Source: an uncultured Alistipes sp.
GTDB lineage: Bacteria; Bacteroidota; Bacteroidia; Bacteroidales; Rikenellaceae
Assembly: GCA_900544265.1 (NCBI GenBank)
Contig: UQUQ01000005.1
Span: 1-64,000, forward strand
Direction of reading: 5' to 3'
Length of the DNA: 64,000 bases
Part shown: one piece after another, positions 9,285 through 16,897 of the stretch
Layout of the letters: each line of letters starts with the position of its first letter
Numbering within the stretch: position 1 is the stretch's first letter
Program-made: the position numbers and the translations under genes
The notes under the pieces: generated by a model
The model's database searches: none
Seen by the model: only the letters and a program-made list of their open reading frames with translations
Told to the model about the DNA's origin: nothing

Positions 9285-11444
9285 TTACAGCACCGGCTTG
9301 ATCTGCGGCGGCTGGATCGTCACGTAGGGCGTGCCGTTGTCGTCGCACGTCGAGACGAGGCGCACGGCCTTCACCGGATGGTCGGGGTGCAGCGTGATGC
9401 TCCCCTGCTCCAGTTCGCCCGCCCGCTCGAAGTGCACGCCGTCGCTGGATACTTCGGCGTAGCCCGTCGTGAGGATCGTCTTCGGCAGCTGGCGGTTGCC
9501 CGTCTGGAGGTACATCTCGCGGCAGGTGACCGGCTCGCGGAAGGTGTAGAGCACCCAGTCCTGCTGGCGGCATGCCCGCCGCGTGCGCGACAGCCCGCGG
9601 TAGGTCGAGGCGTTCGTGTAGGGGAACTGCGTGCTCTCGCCCATCGACGTGGTGATCTTGACGGCCGGGCGGATGGTCCGGTAGAAGGACCGGTCGGCCA
9701 CGTAGGGGCTGCGGCCCGTGCCGCGGCGCGAGAAGAAACGATACAGATGCGGCCGGTCGGTCGGCAGCGGCCGCACGAGCCGGTGTTCCTCGGGCAGGTT
9801 GCCCTTGACGTACCACACCTCCGAACCGTCGTCCGTCGTGACGCTGAAGAGCCCATCGGCATACTTCACCGCGGGCGGAAAGAGCCGGAAGCGGATGCCC
9901 ATGGCCGTCATGCGGTCGTAGTGGCGGCCGGTCAGTTCGCGGTAGTATGCGTCCCACCCTGCCGAGGGGCCGCCCCAGGCGATGTGAGCAAGGGCGCAGA
10001 TGCGCGGGAAACACATGTAATCCAGGTAGTCGGGCTTCTCGGGCTCATGCGACACGTAAGCCTCGCTGAAGAAGGTCCCCTCGAACCCTTCGACGTGGCG
10101 CAGCTGCTCCGCCGTGAAGCCCTTGGCGGCGGGATCGAAGCCGTAGACCTTGCGCGCGTCGAAGATCGCCGCCCAGTCGTGCCCGTCTTCGTGGGGTGAC
10201 TGCCGCATGTCGAAATAGAAGTATTCGCCCGGCATGACGACCGTCCGGTAGCCCTTCGACGTGGCATCGAGGCACGCCGCCGTGCTCTCCCAGCCGTAGA
10301 CGCGGCTCTCGTGCGTGAACTCCCCGGTGCGCACCGCCTCGTTCCAGACGGCCGGGCGCTTGCCGTGGGCGCGGAGGATCGCCGTGACGCGCTCCATGAA
10401 GAGGTCCTCCAGCTCGTGGGGCGTTGCCATCCCCCGCGCGGCCATCAGCGCCCGGCAGTCGGGGCACCGCTCCCACTGCGAGAGGTCGACCTCGTCGCCG
10501 CCCACGTGGATGTATTCGGACGGGAAGAGTTCGCAGATTTCACCCAAAATATCCTCCAGCAGCGCGTAGTTCTCCTCGCGCGCCACGCACCACGCCGAGC
10601 GGTAATCGTAGCCGTTCGTCGAGAGCGTGTCGGGCGGGTAGTTGCAGCGGATCTCGGGATGCACCGAGGCGATGTTGCGGCTGTGGCCCGGGAGGTCGAT
10701 CTCGGGGATGATCTCGATGTTGCGCACGGCGGCGTAGTCGATCAATCCGCGCATCTCCTCCTGCGTGAAGTAACCGCCGTATTTCTCACTCCACTTGCCA
10801 TATACGGCCCTTACGGGCGAATCGCCGCCGCGGAAGCCGCCCACCTCCGTCAGCTCGGGGTGCGAGCGGATTTCGATGCGCCACCCCTCGTCGTCCGTAA
10901 GGTGCAGATGCAGCTTGTTGATGTTGTGGTAGGCCAGCAGGTCGATATAACGCTCGACGGCATCGGGTCCGATCCACGTGCGCGCCACGTCGAGCATCAT
11001 GCCCCGGTAGGCGTAGCACGGTGCATCCTCGATCTCGGTGCAGGCGATCGTGACCGGCAGCTCGCACTGCCCGGCGTAAACCTCTGCGGGCAGCAGCCGC
11101 AGCAGAGCCTGTATGCCGCAGAAGACGCCTCCGGCCGTGCCGCCCGCGATCTCGATGCGCTGCGGCGAGACCGACAGCCGGTAGCCCTCCGCCGCGAGCG
11201 CCGGGTCGAGGCGCAGGACGACGGCCTCGTCGGCCGACATGCTGCAGTCGGCGGGGGCCAGGTCGAGGTAGCGGCGCAGGTAGTCCGCCTGCGGCAGGAG
11301 CGCACGGTCGCAGCAGAGCCACATCTGCGGCACAAGGGTGCAGTGCCCGGGGCGCAGGGCTGCATGCGCGGGTGTCGGCTGCGGGCGGGCCGGCAGCGTG
11401 CCCAGCAGCACGGCCGCAAGCAGAAACAGAAGGCGGTGTTTCAT
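9285..11444 (-). CDS. Secreted beta-N-acetylhexosaminidase (GH20)
   Basis: 719 residues. The start is taken at the ATG whose product begins MKHRLLFLLAAVLLG, a clear signal peptide, rather than the longer frame starting at 11513. An N-terminal GH20b-type domain precedes the TIM barrel, in which HLHLTDDEGWRIEI and HVGGDEVDLSQW carry the catalytic Asp-Glu pair (D317-E318). GH20 enzymes remove terminal GlcNAc or GalNAc by substrate-assisted catalysis. The last 120 residues look like a discoidin/CBM32-like module. It is probably periplasmic or surface-exposed and involved in host-glycan or chitobiose breakdown. It has its own promoter and no adjacent transporter. Confidence 0.93.
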   Translation of the reverse strand: MKHRLLFLLAAVLLGTLPARPQPTPAHAALRPGHCTLVPQMWLCCDRALLPQADYLRRYLDLAPADCSMSADEAVVLRLDPALAAEGYRLSVSPQRIEIAGGTAGGVFCGIQALLRLLPAEVYAGQCELPVTIACTEIEDAPCYAYRGMMLDVARTWIGPDAVERYIDLLAYHNINKLHLHLTDDEGWRIEIRSHPELTEVGGFRGGDSPVRAVYGKWSEKYGGYFTQEEMRGLIDYAAVRNIEIIPEIDLPGHSRNIASVHPEIRCNYPPDTLSTNGYDYRSAWCVAREENYALLEDILGEICELFPSEYIHVGGDEVDLSQWERCPDCRALMAARGMATPHELEDLFMERVTAILRAHGKRPAVWNEAVRTGEFTHESRVYGWESTAACLDATSKGYRTVVMPGEYFYFDMRQSPHEDGHDWAAIFDARKVYGFDPAAKGFTAEQLRHVEGFEGTFFSEAYVSHEPEKPDYLDYMCFPRICALAHIAWGGPSAGWDAYYRELTGRHYDRMTAMGIRFRLFPPAVKYADGLFSVTTDDGSEVWYVKGNLPEEHRLVRPLPTDRPHLYRFFSRRGTGRSPYVADRSFYRTIRPAVKITTSMGESTQFPYTNASTYRGLSRTRRACRQQDWVLYTFREPVTCREMYLQTGNRQLPKTILTTGYAEVSSDGVHFERAGELEQGSITLHPDHPVKAVRLVSTCDDNGTPYVTIQPPQIKPVL

Positions 11445-11469
11445 GGCGATGATCGGATTTTGTACCTTG

Positions 11470-11477
11470 CAAAGGTA
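11470..11477 (-). promoter_or_regulatory. -7 box of the GH20 hexosaminidase promoter
   Basis: CAAAGGTA on the plus strand is TACCTTTG on the minus strand, 25 bases before the signal-peptide start. This position also supports the shorter start, because the longer frame would begin upstream of the box. Confidence 0.75.
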
Positions 11478-11497
11478 CTTTTTTCCGGCGAAAATGC

Positions 11498-11505
11498 TAC
11501 CTTTG
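11498..11505 (+). promoter_or_regulatory. -7 box of the mazG operon promoter
   Basis: TACCTTTG, 20 bases before the mazG ATG. It is divergent from, and nearly back-to-back with, the hexosaminidase promoter. Confidence 0.75.
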
Positions 11506-11525
11506 CGATACATTTAATCAGCACT

Positions 11526-12302
11526 ATGGAAGACAAACGCCTGAAAGCCATGGCACGGCTGCTGGAGGTGATGAACACGCTCCGCCGCGAGTGTCCGTGG
11601 GACCGCGAGCAGACCTTCGACTCGCTGCGCAGCAATACCATCGAAGAGACCTACGAACTGGCCGACGCCATTACGGACCACAACATGGAGGGCATCCGCG
11701 AGGAGCTGGGCGACCTGCTGCTGCATGTCGTCTTCTACTCGAAGCTCGGCGAGGAACAGGGCGCGTTCGACTTTGCGGACGTGGCCAACGCCCTGTGCGA
11801 CAAACTCATCTACCGCCATCCGCACGTCTACGGCGACATTCATGCCAACACGCCCGCCGAGGTCAAGGCCAACTGGGAGGAGCTCAAGCTGCGCAAGAAA
11901 AACCGCAAGAGCGGCACGCTGGGCGGCGTACCGCGCTCGCTGCCGGCGCTGGTCAAGGCCTACCGCGTCGGAGAGAAGGCCGCCGGTGCAGGATTCGACT
12001 GGCAGCGCCGCGAGGATGTCTGGGAGAAGGTCCGCGAGGAGCTGTCGGAGGTCGAGGCCGAGATGAAGGCGGGCCGCAAGGAGGAGCTCGAAGCCGAGTT
12101 CGGCGACCTGTTCTTCGCACTGGTCAACGCCAGCCGCCTCTACGGCGTCGACCCCGAGTCGGCATTGGAGCGCACGAACAAGAAGTTCATCCGCCGCTTC
12201 AACTACATGGAGCAGCGCGCTGCCGAAGAGGGACATACGCTGCACGAGCTGACGCTCGACGAGATGGAGTCGCTCTGGCAGCAGGCCAAAACAGAAGAGT
12301 AG
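11526..12302 (+). CDS. mazG: Nucleoside triphosphate pyrophosphohydrolase MazG
   Basis: 258 residues with two MazG repeats. The first has CPWDREQTFDSL, EETYELADAI and EELGDLLLHVVF; the second has EELSEVEAEM and EFGDLFFALVNASR. The EExxE and ExxD acidic motifs coordinate magnesium for NTP to NMP plus PPi hydrolysis, a housecleaning activity. The start is fixed by the promoter and by the family N terminus (LLEVMNTLRRECPWD). No mazEF toxin-antitoxin genes are near. The lipoprotein gene starts two bases after its stop, so it heads an operon. Confidence 0.95.
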   Translation: MEDKRLKAMARLLEVMNTLRRECPWDREQTFDSLRSNTIEETYELADAITDHNMEGIREELGDLLLHVVFYSKLGEEQGAFDFADVANALCDKLIYRHPHVYGDIHANTPAEVKANWEELKLRKKNRKSGTLGGVPRSLPALVKAYRVGEKAAGAGFDWQRREDVWEKVREELSEVEAEMKAGRKEELEAEFGDLFFALVNASRLYGVDPESALERTNKKFIRRFNYMEQRAAEEGHTLHELTLDEMESLWQQAKTEE

Positions 12303-12304
12303 CC

Positions 12305-13513
12305 ATGCGACGAAGAGAAACCCTCGGTTTGCTGGCTGCCGCCCTTCTGCTCCTTGCTGGATGTACCGGCCGACAAGCGGCTGTTGCGACTCCTGAGCCG
12401 TTGCCTGCGGGGGCCGTGCCGTTCGTGTACGACCGGCATCTGTACTTCGATGCGCTGGTTTGTGACACGATACCGGCCCGGCTCGTCTTCGACACCGGTG
12501 CGACGGGGCTCTACCTCGATTCGCTGTGGCTGGCCAATTCGGGATACAAACCCCGGCAAATGGTCTCCGGTGTCATGAGGGGCGGCGCCGGAACCGACAT
12601 CACGCGTATGCGCATCATCCTGGAGTCGTTGCCGTTGCGGATCGACTCGATGCGGCTGCAAGGCGGTGAGGTCGTTCCCGAAATCGACCTCAAGGGAATT
12701 CTGGGGCGGCGGGCCGACGGGATTTTCGGCCAGCAGTTCTTCGATTCTCTGTGCGTGGAGTTCAACCTCCGCAAAGGGTACCTGCGTGCCGTGAAGGCCG
12801 ATACGCTTCAGGCGGCCGGATTCACCCGTTGCGAAGTCGAAAAAGAGGAGTACCGGATTTTTGTGCCGGTGCGGGTCAATCCGGAAAAGGGGCTTGCGGT
12901 CGAAGGCCGTTTCCTGCTCGACATGGGCTATCCGGGTACCGTCACCGTCGGATCGTCCGTTGCCCGGCGTGCCGGACTGGAGCGGTTCTCCGGGAAAAAG
13001 GCGCCCTACTCCTCCGTATCGGCCGGAATCGGCGGCCGCGGACGCTCGTGGCTCTGTCGTGCCGACTCCGTCGCCGTGGGCGGATACACTCTCGCAGCTG
13101 TGCCGGTCGAGGTCTCGGAAAACGAAGCGGGCCTTCTCGCGGATCGGGATTTTGCGGGGCTGATCGGCAACGGCCTGCTCGAACGCTTCGACGTCGTGAT
13201 CGACTTCGCCTCACCGGCGCTCTATCTGCGCCCTGCGGCCGGATTCCGGAGCCCGTTCCCGTATGAAACGGGCGGCATCAAGCTGATAGACCGGACGGAT
13301 ATCTGCGATGGATGGATTGTCACGGGCCTTTACGAAGGCATTGCCCCCGAAGGATTGCAGCCGGGCGACGTCGTTGTCACGTGGGACGGCACGCGGCTCA
13401 AGGGGCATGCGTCGGCCGACAGTCTGCTGCGCCTGCGCGGACGCCACACCTTCACGGCGGTGCGCGGCGGTGCGGCGGCGGAATACGAAACCGAAGTCGA
13501 GGAGATACTGTAA
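12305..13513 (+). CDS. Two-lobed retropepsin-like aspartyl protease lipoprotein with C-terminal PDZ
   Basis: 402 residues. A signal peptide with lipobox LLAGC places the lipidated cysteine at position 20. The first lobe carries the active-site motif FDTGATG (D63) and ends with GIFGQQFF and a hydrophobic strand; a second, related lobe carries LLDMGYPGT (D206) and ends GLIGNGLLERFDVVIDF. The tail from about residue 335 resembles a PDZ domain (GLQPGDVVVTWDG). Clan AA proteases need two Asp motifs, so one chain could form a pepsin-like site by itself, although the second motif is DMG and not DTG or DSG. It probably acts in the periplasm. Codon use is less biased than in its neighbours. The substrate is unknown. 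Confidence 0.8.
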   Translation: MRRRETLGLLAAALLLLAGCTGRQAAVATPEPLPAGAVPFVYDRHLYFDALVCDTIPARLVFDTGATGLYLDSLWLANSGYKPRQMVSGVMRGGAGTDITRMRIILESLPLRIDSMRLQGGEVVPEIDLKGILGRRADGIFGQQFFDSLCVEFNLRKGYLRAVKADTLQAAGFTRCEVEKEEYRIFVPVRVNPEKGLAVEGRFLLDMGYPGTVTVGSSVARRAGLERFSGKKAPYSSVSAGIGGRGRSWLCRADSVAVGGYTLAAVPVEVSENEAGLLADRDFAGLIGNGLLERFDVVIDFASPALYLRPAAGFRSPFPYETGGIKLIDRTDICDGWIVTGLYEGIAPEGLQPGDVVVTWDGTRLKGHASADSLLRLRGRHTFTAVRGGAAAEYETEVEEIL

Positions 13514-13536
13514 AACTGTAAAAAAAGATAAACGAA

Positions 13537-14070
13537 ATGGCTCTGATCAGAAAAGTACGCGGGCACGAGCCCGTGATCGGCGAGAACACCTTTTTGGCCG
13601 AAACGGCCGTCATCCTGGGCGACGTGACCATCGGCCGCGACTGCTCGATCTGGTACAACGCCGTGCTGCGCGGCGACGTGAACCGCATCGTCATCGGCGA
13701 CCGCACGAACATCCAGGACGGCGTCGTCCTGCACACGATCTACGACCAGGCGAAGCACCCCTCGCAGACGATCATCGGCAACGACGTCTCGGTGGGCCAC
13801 AACGCCACGATCCACGGCGCCGTCATCGAGGACAACTGCCTGATCGGCATGGGTGCCACGGTGCTCGACAACGCCCACGTCCCCTCGGGCTGCATCATCG
13901 CGGCCAACGCCCTCGTGCTGTCGAACGCGCAGCTCGAGCCCAACTCGGTCTATGCCGGCGTCCCGGCCCGCAAGGTCAAGGAGGTGACGCCCGAGCAGCG
14001 CGAGGAGATCGTCCGCCGCACGGCCCACGACTACATGCTCTACGCATCGTGGTATAACGAGGAGGAGTAG
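13537..14070 (+). CDS. Gamma-carbonic anhydrase family protein (left-handed beta-helix)
   Basis: 177 residues of hexapeptide repeats (for example VILGDVTIGRDCSIWYNAVLRGD) typical of the gamma-class carbonic anhydrase/YrdA family. The metal-ligand histidines are recognisable in VVLHTI and SVGHNATIHG. These trimeric cytoplasmic proteins bind zinc or iron; some hydrate CO2 and others have no measured activity, so enzymatic function is not certain. It lies between the protease lipoprotein (23-base gap) and the histidine kinase (6-base gap) in one operon. Confidence 0.9.
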   Translation: MALIRKVRGHEPVIGENTFLAETAVILGDVTIGRDCSIWYNAVLRGDVNRIVIGDRTNIQDGVVLHTIYDQAKHPSQTIIGNDVSVGHNATIHGAVIEDNCLIGMGATVLDNAHVPSGCIIAANALVLSNAQLEPNSVYAGVPARKVKEVTPEQREEIVRRTAHDYMLYASWYNEEE

Positions 14071-14076
14071 CGTGTG

Positions 14077-15384
14077 ATGCGCCTGCCGTCGAAATATTCC
14101 GATGTGGTGCTGAACTTGTTTGTCGCCGTGGCGATCAGCCTGGTGGTAAACTTCTCGTACCTGATCCTGCTCTTTGTCGAGCAGAAGGGGGGCGAGCGGA
14201 CACACATGCCCGAGGAGCGGGTCGTGGAGTGCCTCCGCGAAGGGGTGCTGCATGTCAGCCCCGACGGCCACGGCTACCTGGTCTACCCCGACGGCGACAG
14301 CGTCTACGTCATGCAGCAGCGCATCCGCCGGCTCGGCCTCGAGCAGGGCGACCGCCTCGTTGCGGACCGCGTGCCGCGGCACGGCCGGGGCGCCCATCCC
14401 GTCATGATGGGCATCCGCATGCGCAACGGCCACGAGTTCGACTACAGCGCGCTCTACAACCGCCCTTCGGAGACGGTCGAACTGCTGCTCCAGCTGTTCT
14501 ATTACGTCGTCGTCTCGTTCGTCATCCTCACGATCCTGACAGCCGCACGCCGCAACTATTCGATGCACCGCTTCCTGCGCTGCGGCGTCTGGGCCCTGCT
14601 GGCCGCCGTCGGCCTCTACTTCATCGCTCCGGTGACCGACTGGCACACGGGACGCATCGAGTTCAACTTCATGAGCGGGCGGATGCTGGACTACATGCTG
14701 CTGCTCAAGTGTTCGTTCGCCGTCGTGGTCTCGATGCTCTATGCGCACATCTACGTGCTCATCTCGCAGCGGCAGGCCATCGTCCTCGAAAACGAACGGC
14801 TCAAGAACGAGAACCTCACCACGCGCTACAACATGCTCGTCGGGCAGATCAACCCCCACTTCTTCTTCAACTCGCTCAACTCGCTGGCGATGCTCGTGCG
14901 CGAACGGCAGGACGAGAAGGCGCTGACCTATATCGACCAGCTCTCCTACACGTTCCGCTACATCATCCAGAACGGGCAGAGCACGCTCATGACCCTCGAC
15001 GAGGAGCTGAAGTTCATCGAGGCCTACGGCTACCTGTTCAAGATCCGCTACGCCGACAAGCTCTTCTTCGACATCGACGTCGAGGAGAAATACCGGGACT
15101 GGACCCTTCCGGCGCTGTCGCTGCAGCCGCTCGTGGGCAATGCCGTCAAGCACAATACGATCACCAAGAGCAAACCCCTGCACATCACCATCCGCACGGC
15201 CGACGGCTGGCTCGAAGTGTCGAACCCGAAGGTGCCGAAGCTCGAACCCGAGCCCTCGACGGGCATCGGGCTTGAGAACCTGCGCAACCGCTGGCGCCTG
15301 ATTACGGGCCGCGACATCGAGATCGTCGACGACGGCCGGACCTTCACCGTGCGCATGCCGCTGCACAACCCCGCACAACCATGA
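14077..15384 (+). CDS. LytS/YehU-type sensor histidine kinase
   Basis: 435 residues. The ATG at 14077 is preferred over the GTG at 14074 because it lies at better distance from GAGGAGGAG upstream. There are four predicted membrane segments, with an extracytoplasmic stretch of about 80 residues between the first two. The His_kinase domain (PF06580 type) contains QINPHFFFNSLNSL with phosphoacceptor H261, and the ATPase domain contains an N box (PLVGNAVKHN) and a G box (GIGLENLRNRW). The stop overlaps the ATG of the response regulator by four bases (ATGA). The signal sensed is unknown. Confidence 0.92.
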   Translation: MRLPSKYSDVVLNLFVAVAISLVVNFSYLILLFVEQKGGERTHMPEERVVECLREGVLHVSPDGHGYLVYPDGDSVYVMQQRIRRLGLEQGDRLVADRVPRHGRGAHPVMMGIRMRNGHEFDYSALYNRPSETVELLLQLFYYVVVSFVILTILTAARRNYSMHRFLRCGVWALLAAVGLYFIAPVTDWHTGRIEFNFMSGRMLDYMLLLKCSFAVVVSMLYAHIYVLISQRQAIVLENERLKNENLTTRYNMLVGQINPHFFFNSLNSLAMLVRERQDEKALTYIDQLSYTFRYIIQNGQSTLMTLDEELKFIEAYGYLFKIRYADKLFFDIDVEEKYRDWTLPALSLQPLVGNAVKHNTITKSKPLHITIRTADGWLEVSNPKVPKLEPEPSTGIGLENLRNRWRLITGRDIEIVDDGRTFTVRMPLHNPAQP

Positions 15385-16142
15385 AAGCCCTGATTATCGA
15401 AGATGAAACCGCCGCTGCGCGCAACCTGCAGGCCATTCTGCGGGAGGTGGCGCCCGCCGTGGAGATCGTCGCCACGCTCGAGGGCGTCGAGGAGAGCATC
15501 GAGTGGCTGCGCACGCATCCGCAGCCCGACCTGCTCTTCATGGACATCCACCTTGCGGACGGCGATTCGTTCCGCATCTTCCGCGCCGTGGAGATCACCG
15601 CGCCGGTCATCTTCACGACGGCCTACGACCAGTATGCGCTCGAGGCCTTCAAGGTCAACAGCATCGATTACCTGCTCAAGCCGCTCAATGCGGCCGATGT
15701 GGTCCGGGCGCTCGAGAAGCTGCGCCGCCTGTCGAGCAGCGAACGCAGCGACTACGGATCGCGCGTGCGCAGGATGGCCGCGCGGCAGCGCGAGGAGGTC
15801 TTCCTCGTGCACGTGCGCGACCGCATCATCCCGCTCGGCCGCGACCGCATCGCCTACTGCTACACCTCGAACGAGCGGGTGACGGCCTGCGACTACGACG
15901 GGGCGGTCTACCCGCTCGACAAGACCCTCGAGGCACTCGAGGCGCTGCTGCCCGCGGAGGATTTCTTCCGTGCCAACCGGCAGTTCATCGTCGCACGCCG
16001 CGCCGTGAAGGAGATCGTCGTGTGGTTCGGCAGCCGCCTGTCGCTGCACCTGACGGTCGATACGCCCGAGCGGATCGTCATCTCCAAGGCCCGCGTACCC
16101 GAATTCAAGGCGTGGATGCGGGCGGTTCACCCCGCCGAATAG
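15381..16142 (+). CDS. LytTR-family response regulator
   Basis: 253 residues. The receiver domain has the acidic pocket E7-D8, phosphoacceptor D55 in FMDIHL, and the conserved T and K in FTTAYDQYALEAF and YLLKPL. After a linker of about 25 residues a LytTR DNA-binding domain follows (FLVHVRDRIIPL through FRANRQFIVARRAV). It is coupled by an ATGA overlap to the LytS-type kinase and is presumably its partner. Targets may include the neighbouring Spy-like protein and receptor genes, but no repeated LytTR site is evident. Confidence 0.93.
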   Translation: MKALIIEDETAAARNLQAILREVAPAVEIVATLEGVEESIEWLRTHPQPDLLFMDIHLADGDSFRIFRAVEITAPVIFTTAYDQYALEAFKVNSIDYLLKPLNAADVVRALEKLRRLSSSERSDYGSRVRRMAARQREEVFLVHVRDRIIPLGRDRIAYCYTSNERVTACDYDGAVYPLDKTLEALEALLPAEDFFRANRQFIVARRAVKEIVVWFGSRLSLHLTVDTPERIVISKARVPEFKAWMRAVHPAE

Positions 16143-16170
16143 GCGTTTGACCCCGTCGTTCGGACGGTTG

Positions 16171-16197
16171 AACCGGAGCCCGGCTCCGGTTTTTTTG
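16171..16197 (+). terminator. Rho-independent terminator of the mazG-LytTR operon
   Basis: A perfect 20-base palindrome (AACCGGAGCC / CGGCTCCGGT) is followed by a run of seven or more T. It starts 28 bases after the response-regulator stop. Confidence 0.88.
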
Positions 16198-16206
16198 TTT
16201 TGGCGC

Positions 16207-16214
16207 TACCTTTG
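16207..16214 (+). promoter_or_regulatory. -7 box before the Spy/CpxP-like gene
   Basis: TACCTTTG directly behind the terminator, 52 bases before the start codon at 16267. Confidence 0.75.
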
Positions 16215-16266
16215 CATCAGGAAACACGACCACATGTTTAACCGTTCAATTAAATTTTGCACAGAG

Positions 16267-16728
16267 ATGAAAAAGAGCATTTTTGCAGCCCTCATGGGCC
16301 TTTGCCTCATTGCCGGAACGAGCGTCATCGCACAGACGCCCCAGGAGGCTCCCGCACCCAAGACTCCGCCGACGGCCGAGCAGATCGCCCAGCGGCAGAC
16401 CGAGCGCATGACGCAGCAGCTCAACCTGACCGATGCGCAGGCCAAGCAGGTCTACGAACTGAATCTCGAGCAGATCAAGCAGATGCAGGCGCACCGCGAC
16501 CAGATGCGTGCGGCCCGCAGCGCCGAAGCCGAGAAGATGAAGAAGATCCTCTCGACCGAGCAGTTCATGCAGTGGGCGCAGATGCAGGGTCCGCGTCCGG
16601 GCGAGGGCCACGGTCCGCAGGCCATGCGCGGCGGCAAGCCCTGCATGAAGGATTGTCCGGCGAAGGCGGACCGGAAACATTGCAGAAAAGCATGCGACAA
16701 GCAGCGGCCCGTTAAGGAAAAGGAGTGA
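16267..16728 (+). CDS. Spy/CpxP-like periplasmic protein with a cysteine-rich tail
   Basis: 153 residues: signal peptide (MKKSIFAALMGLCLIAGTSVIAQ), a proline-rich linker, then a helical region with the LNLTDAQAKQVYELNLEQIKQM type of LTxxQ motif seen in Spy, CpxP, Zra and DUF4890 proteins, and a charged tail with four cysteines (CMKDCPAKADRKHCRKAC). The helical part suggests a periplasmic chaperone or envelope-stress sensor. The paired C-x3-C motifs could bind metal or form disulfides and are not part of the usual family. It has its own promoter and terminator and sits beside a large outer-membrane receptor. Confidence 0.75.
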   Translation: MKKSIFAALMGLCLIAGTSVIAQTPQEAPAPKTPPTAEQIAQRQTERMTQQLNLTDAQAKQVYELNLEQIKQMQAHRDQMRAARSAEAEKMKKILSTEQFMQWAQMQGPRPGEGHGPQAMRGGKPCMKDCPAKADRKHCRKACDKQRPVKEKE

Positions 16729-16758
16729 GGTCAGGTTTCGCGGCTTGTTGCTGCCGGG

Positions 16759-16791
16759 GGTGTCAGTCCGGTCGACTGACACCTTTTTTTT
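16759..16791 (+). terminator. Rho-independent terminator after the Spy-like gene
   Basis: A 10-base stem GGTGTCAGTC / GACTGACACC with a five-base loop is followed by eight T. Confidence 0.9.
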
Positions 16792-16834
16792 GCCGATTCA
16801 CCACGAAAAGGGAACAAGCAATCGCAGAAAATCC

Positions 16835-16842
16835 TATCTTCG
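16835..16842 (+). promoter_or_regulatory. Probable -7 box of the outer-membrane receptor gene
   Basis: TATCTTCG differs from TAnnTTTG by one base, and lies 56 bases before the start codon at 16898. Confidence 0.55.
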
Positions 16843-16897
16843 CGTGCGCAAAAATAAAGAGGAAAGCATAACAGAAGACGGACACAAACAATCTCCC

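Noticed and set aside
10311..11525. 5' extension of mazG by more than 1.2 kb
   Set aside because: The extension runs antisense through the hexosaminidase gene and across two promoter boxes; MazG homology begins exactly at the ATG at 11526.
11526..12302. Toxin-antitoxin association of mazG
   Set aside because: No mazE or mazF-like small genes flank it; the protein is the ordinary housekeeping pyrophosphohydrolase.
12305..13513. Remnant of a retroelement, because of the retropepsin-like motif
   Set aside because: There is no reverse transcriptase, and the lipoprotein signal, PDZ domain and operon context fit a cellular envelope protein.
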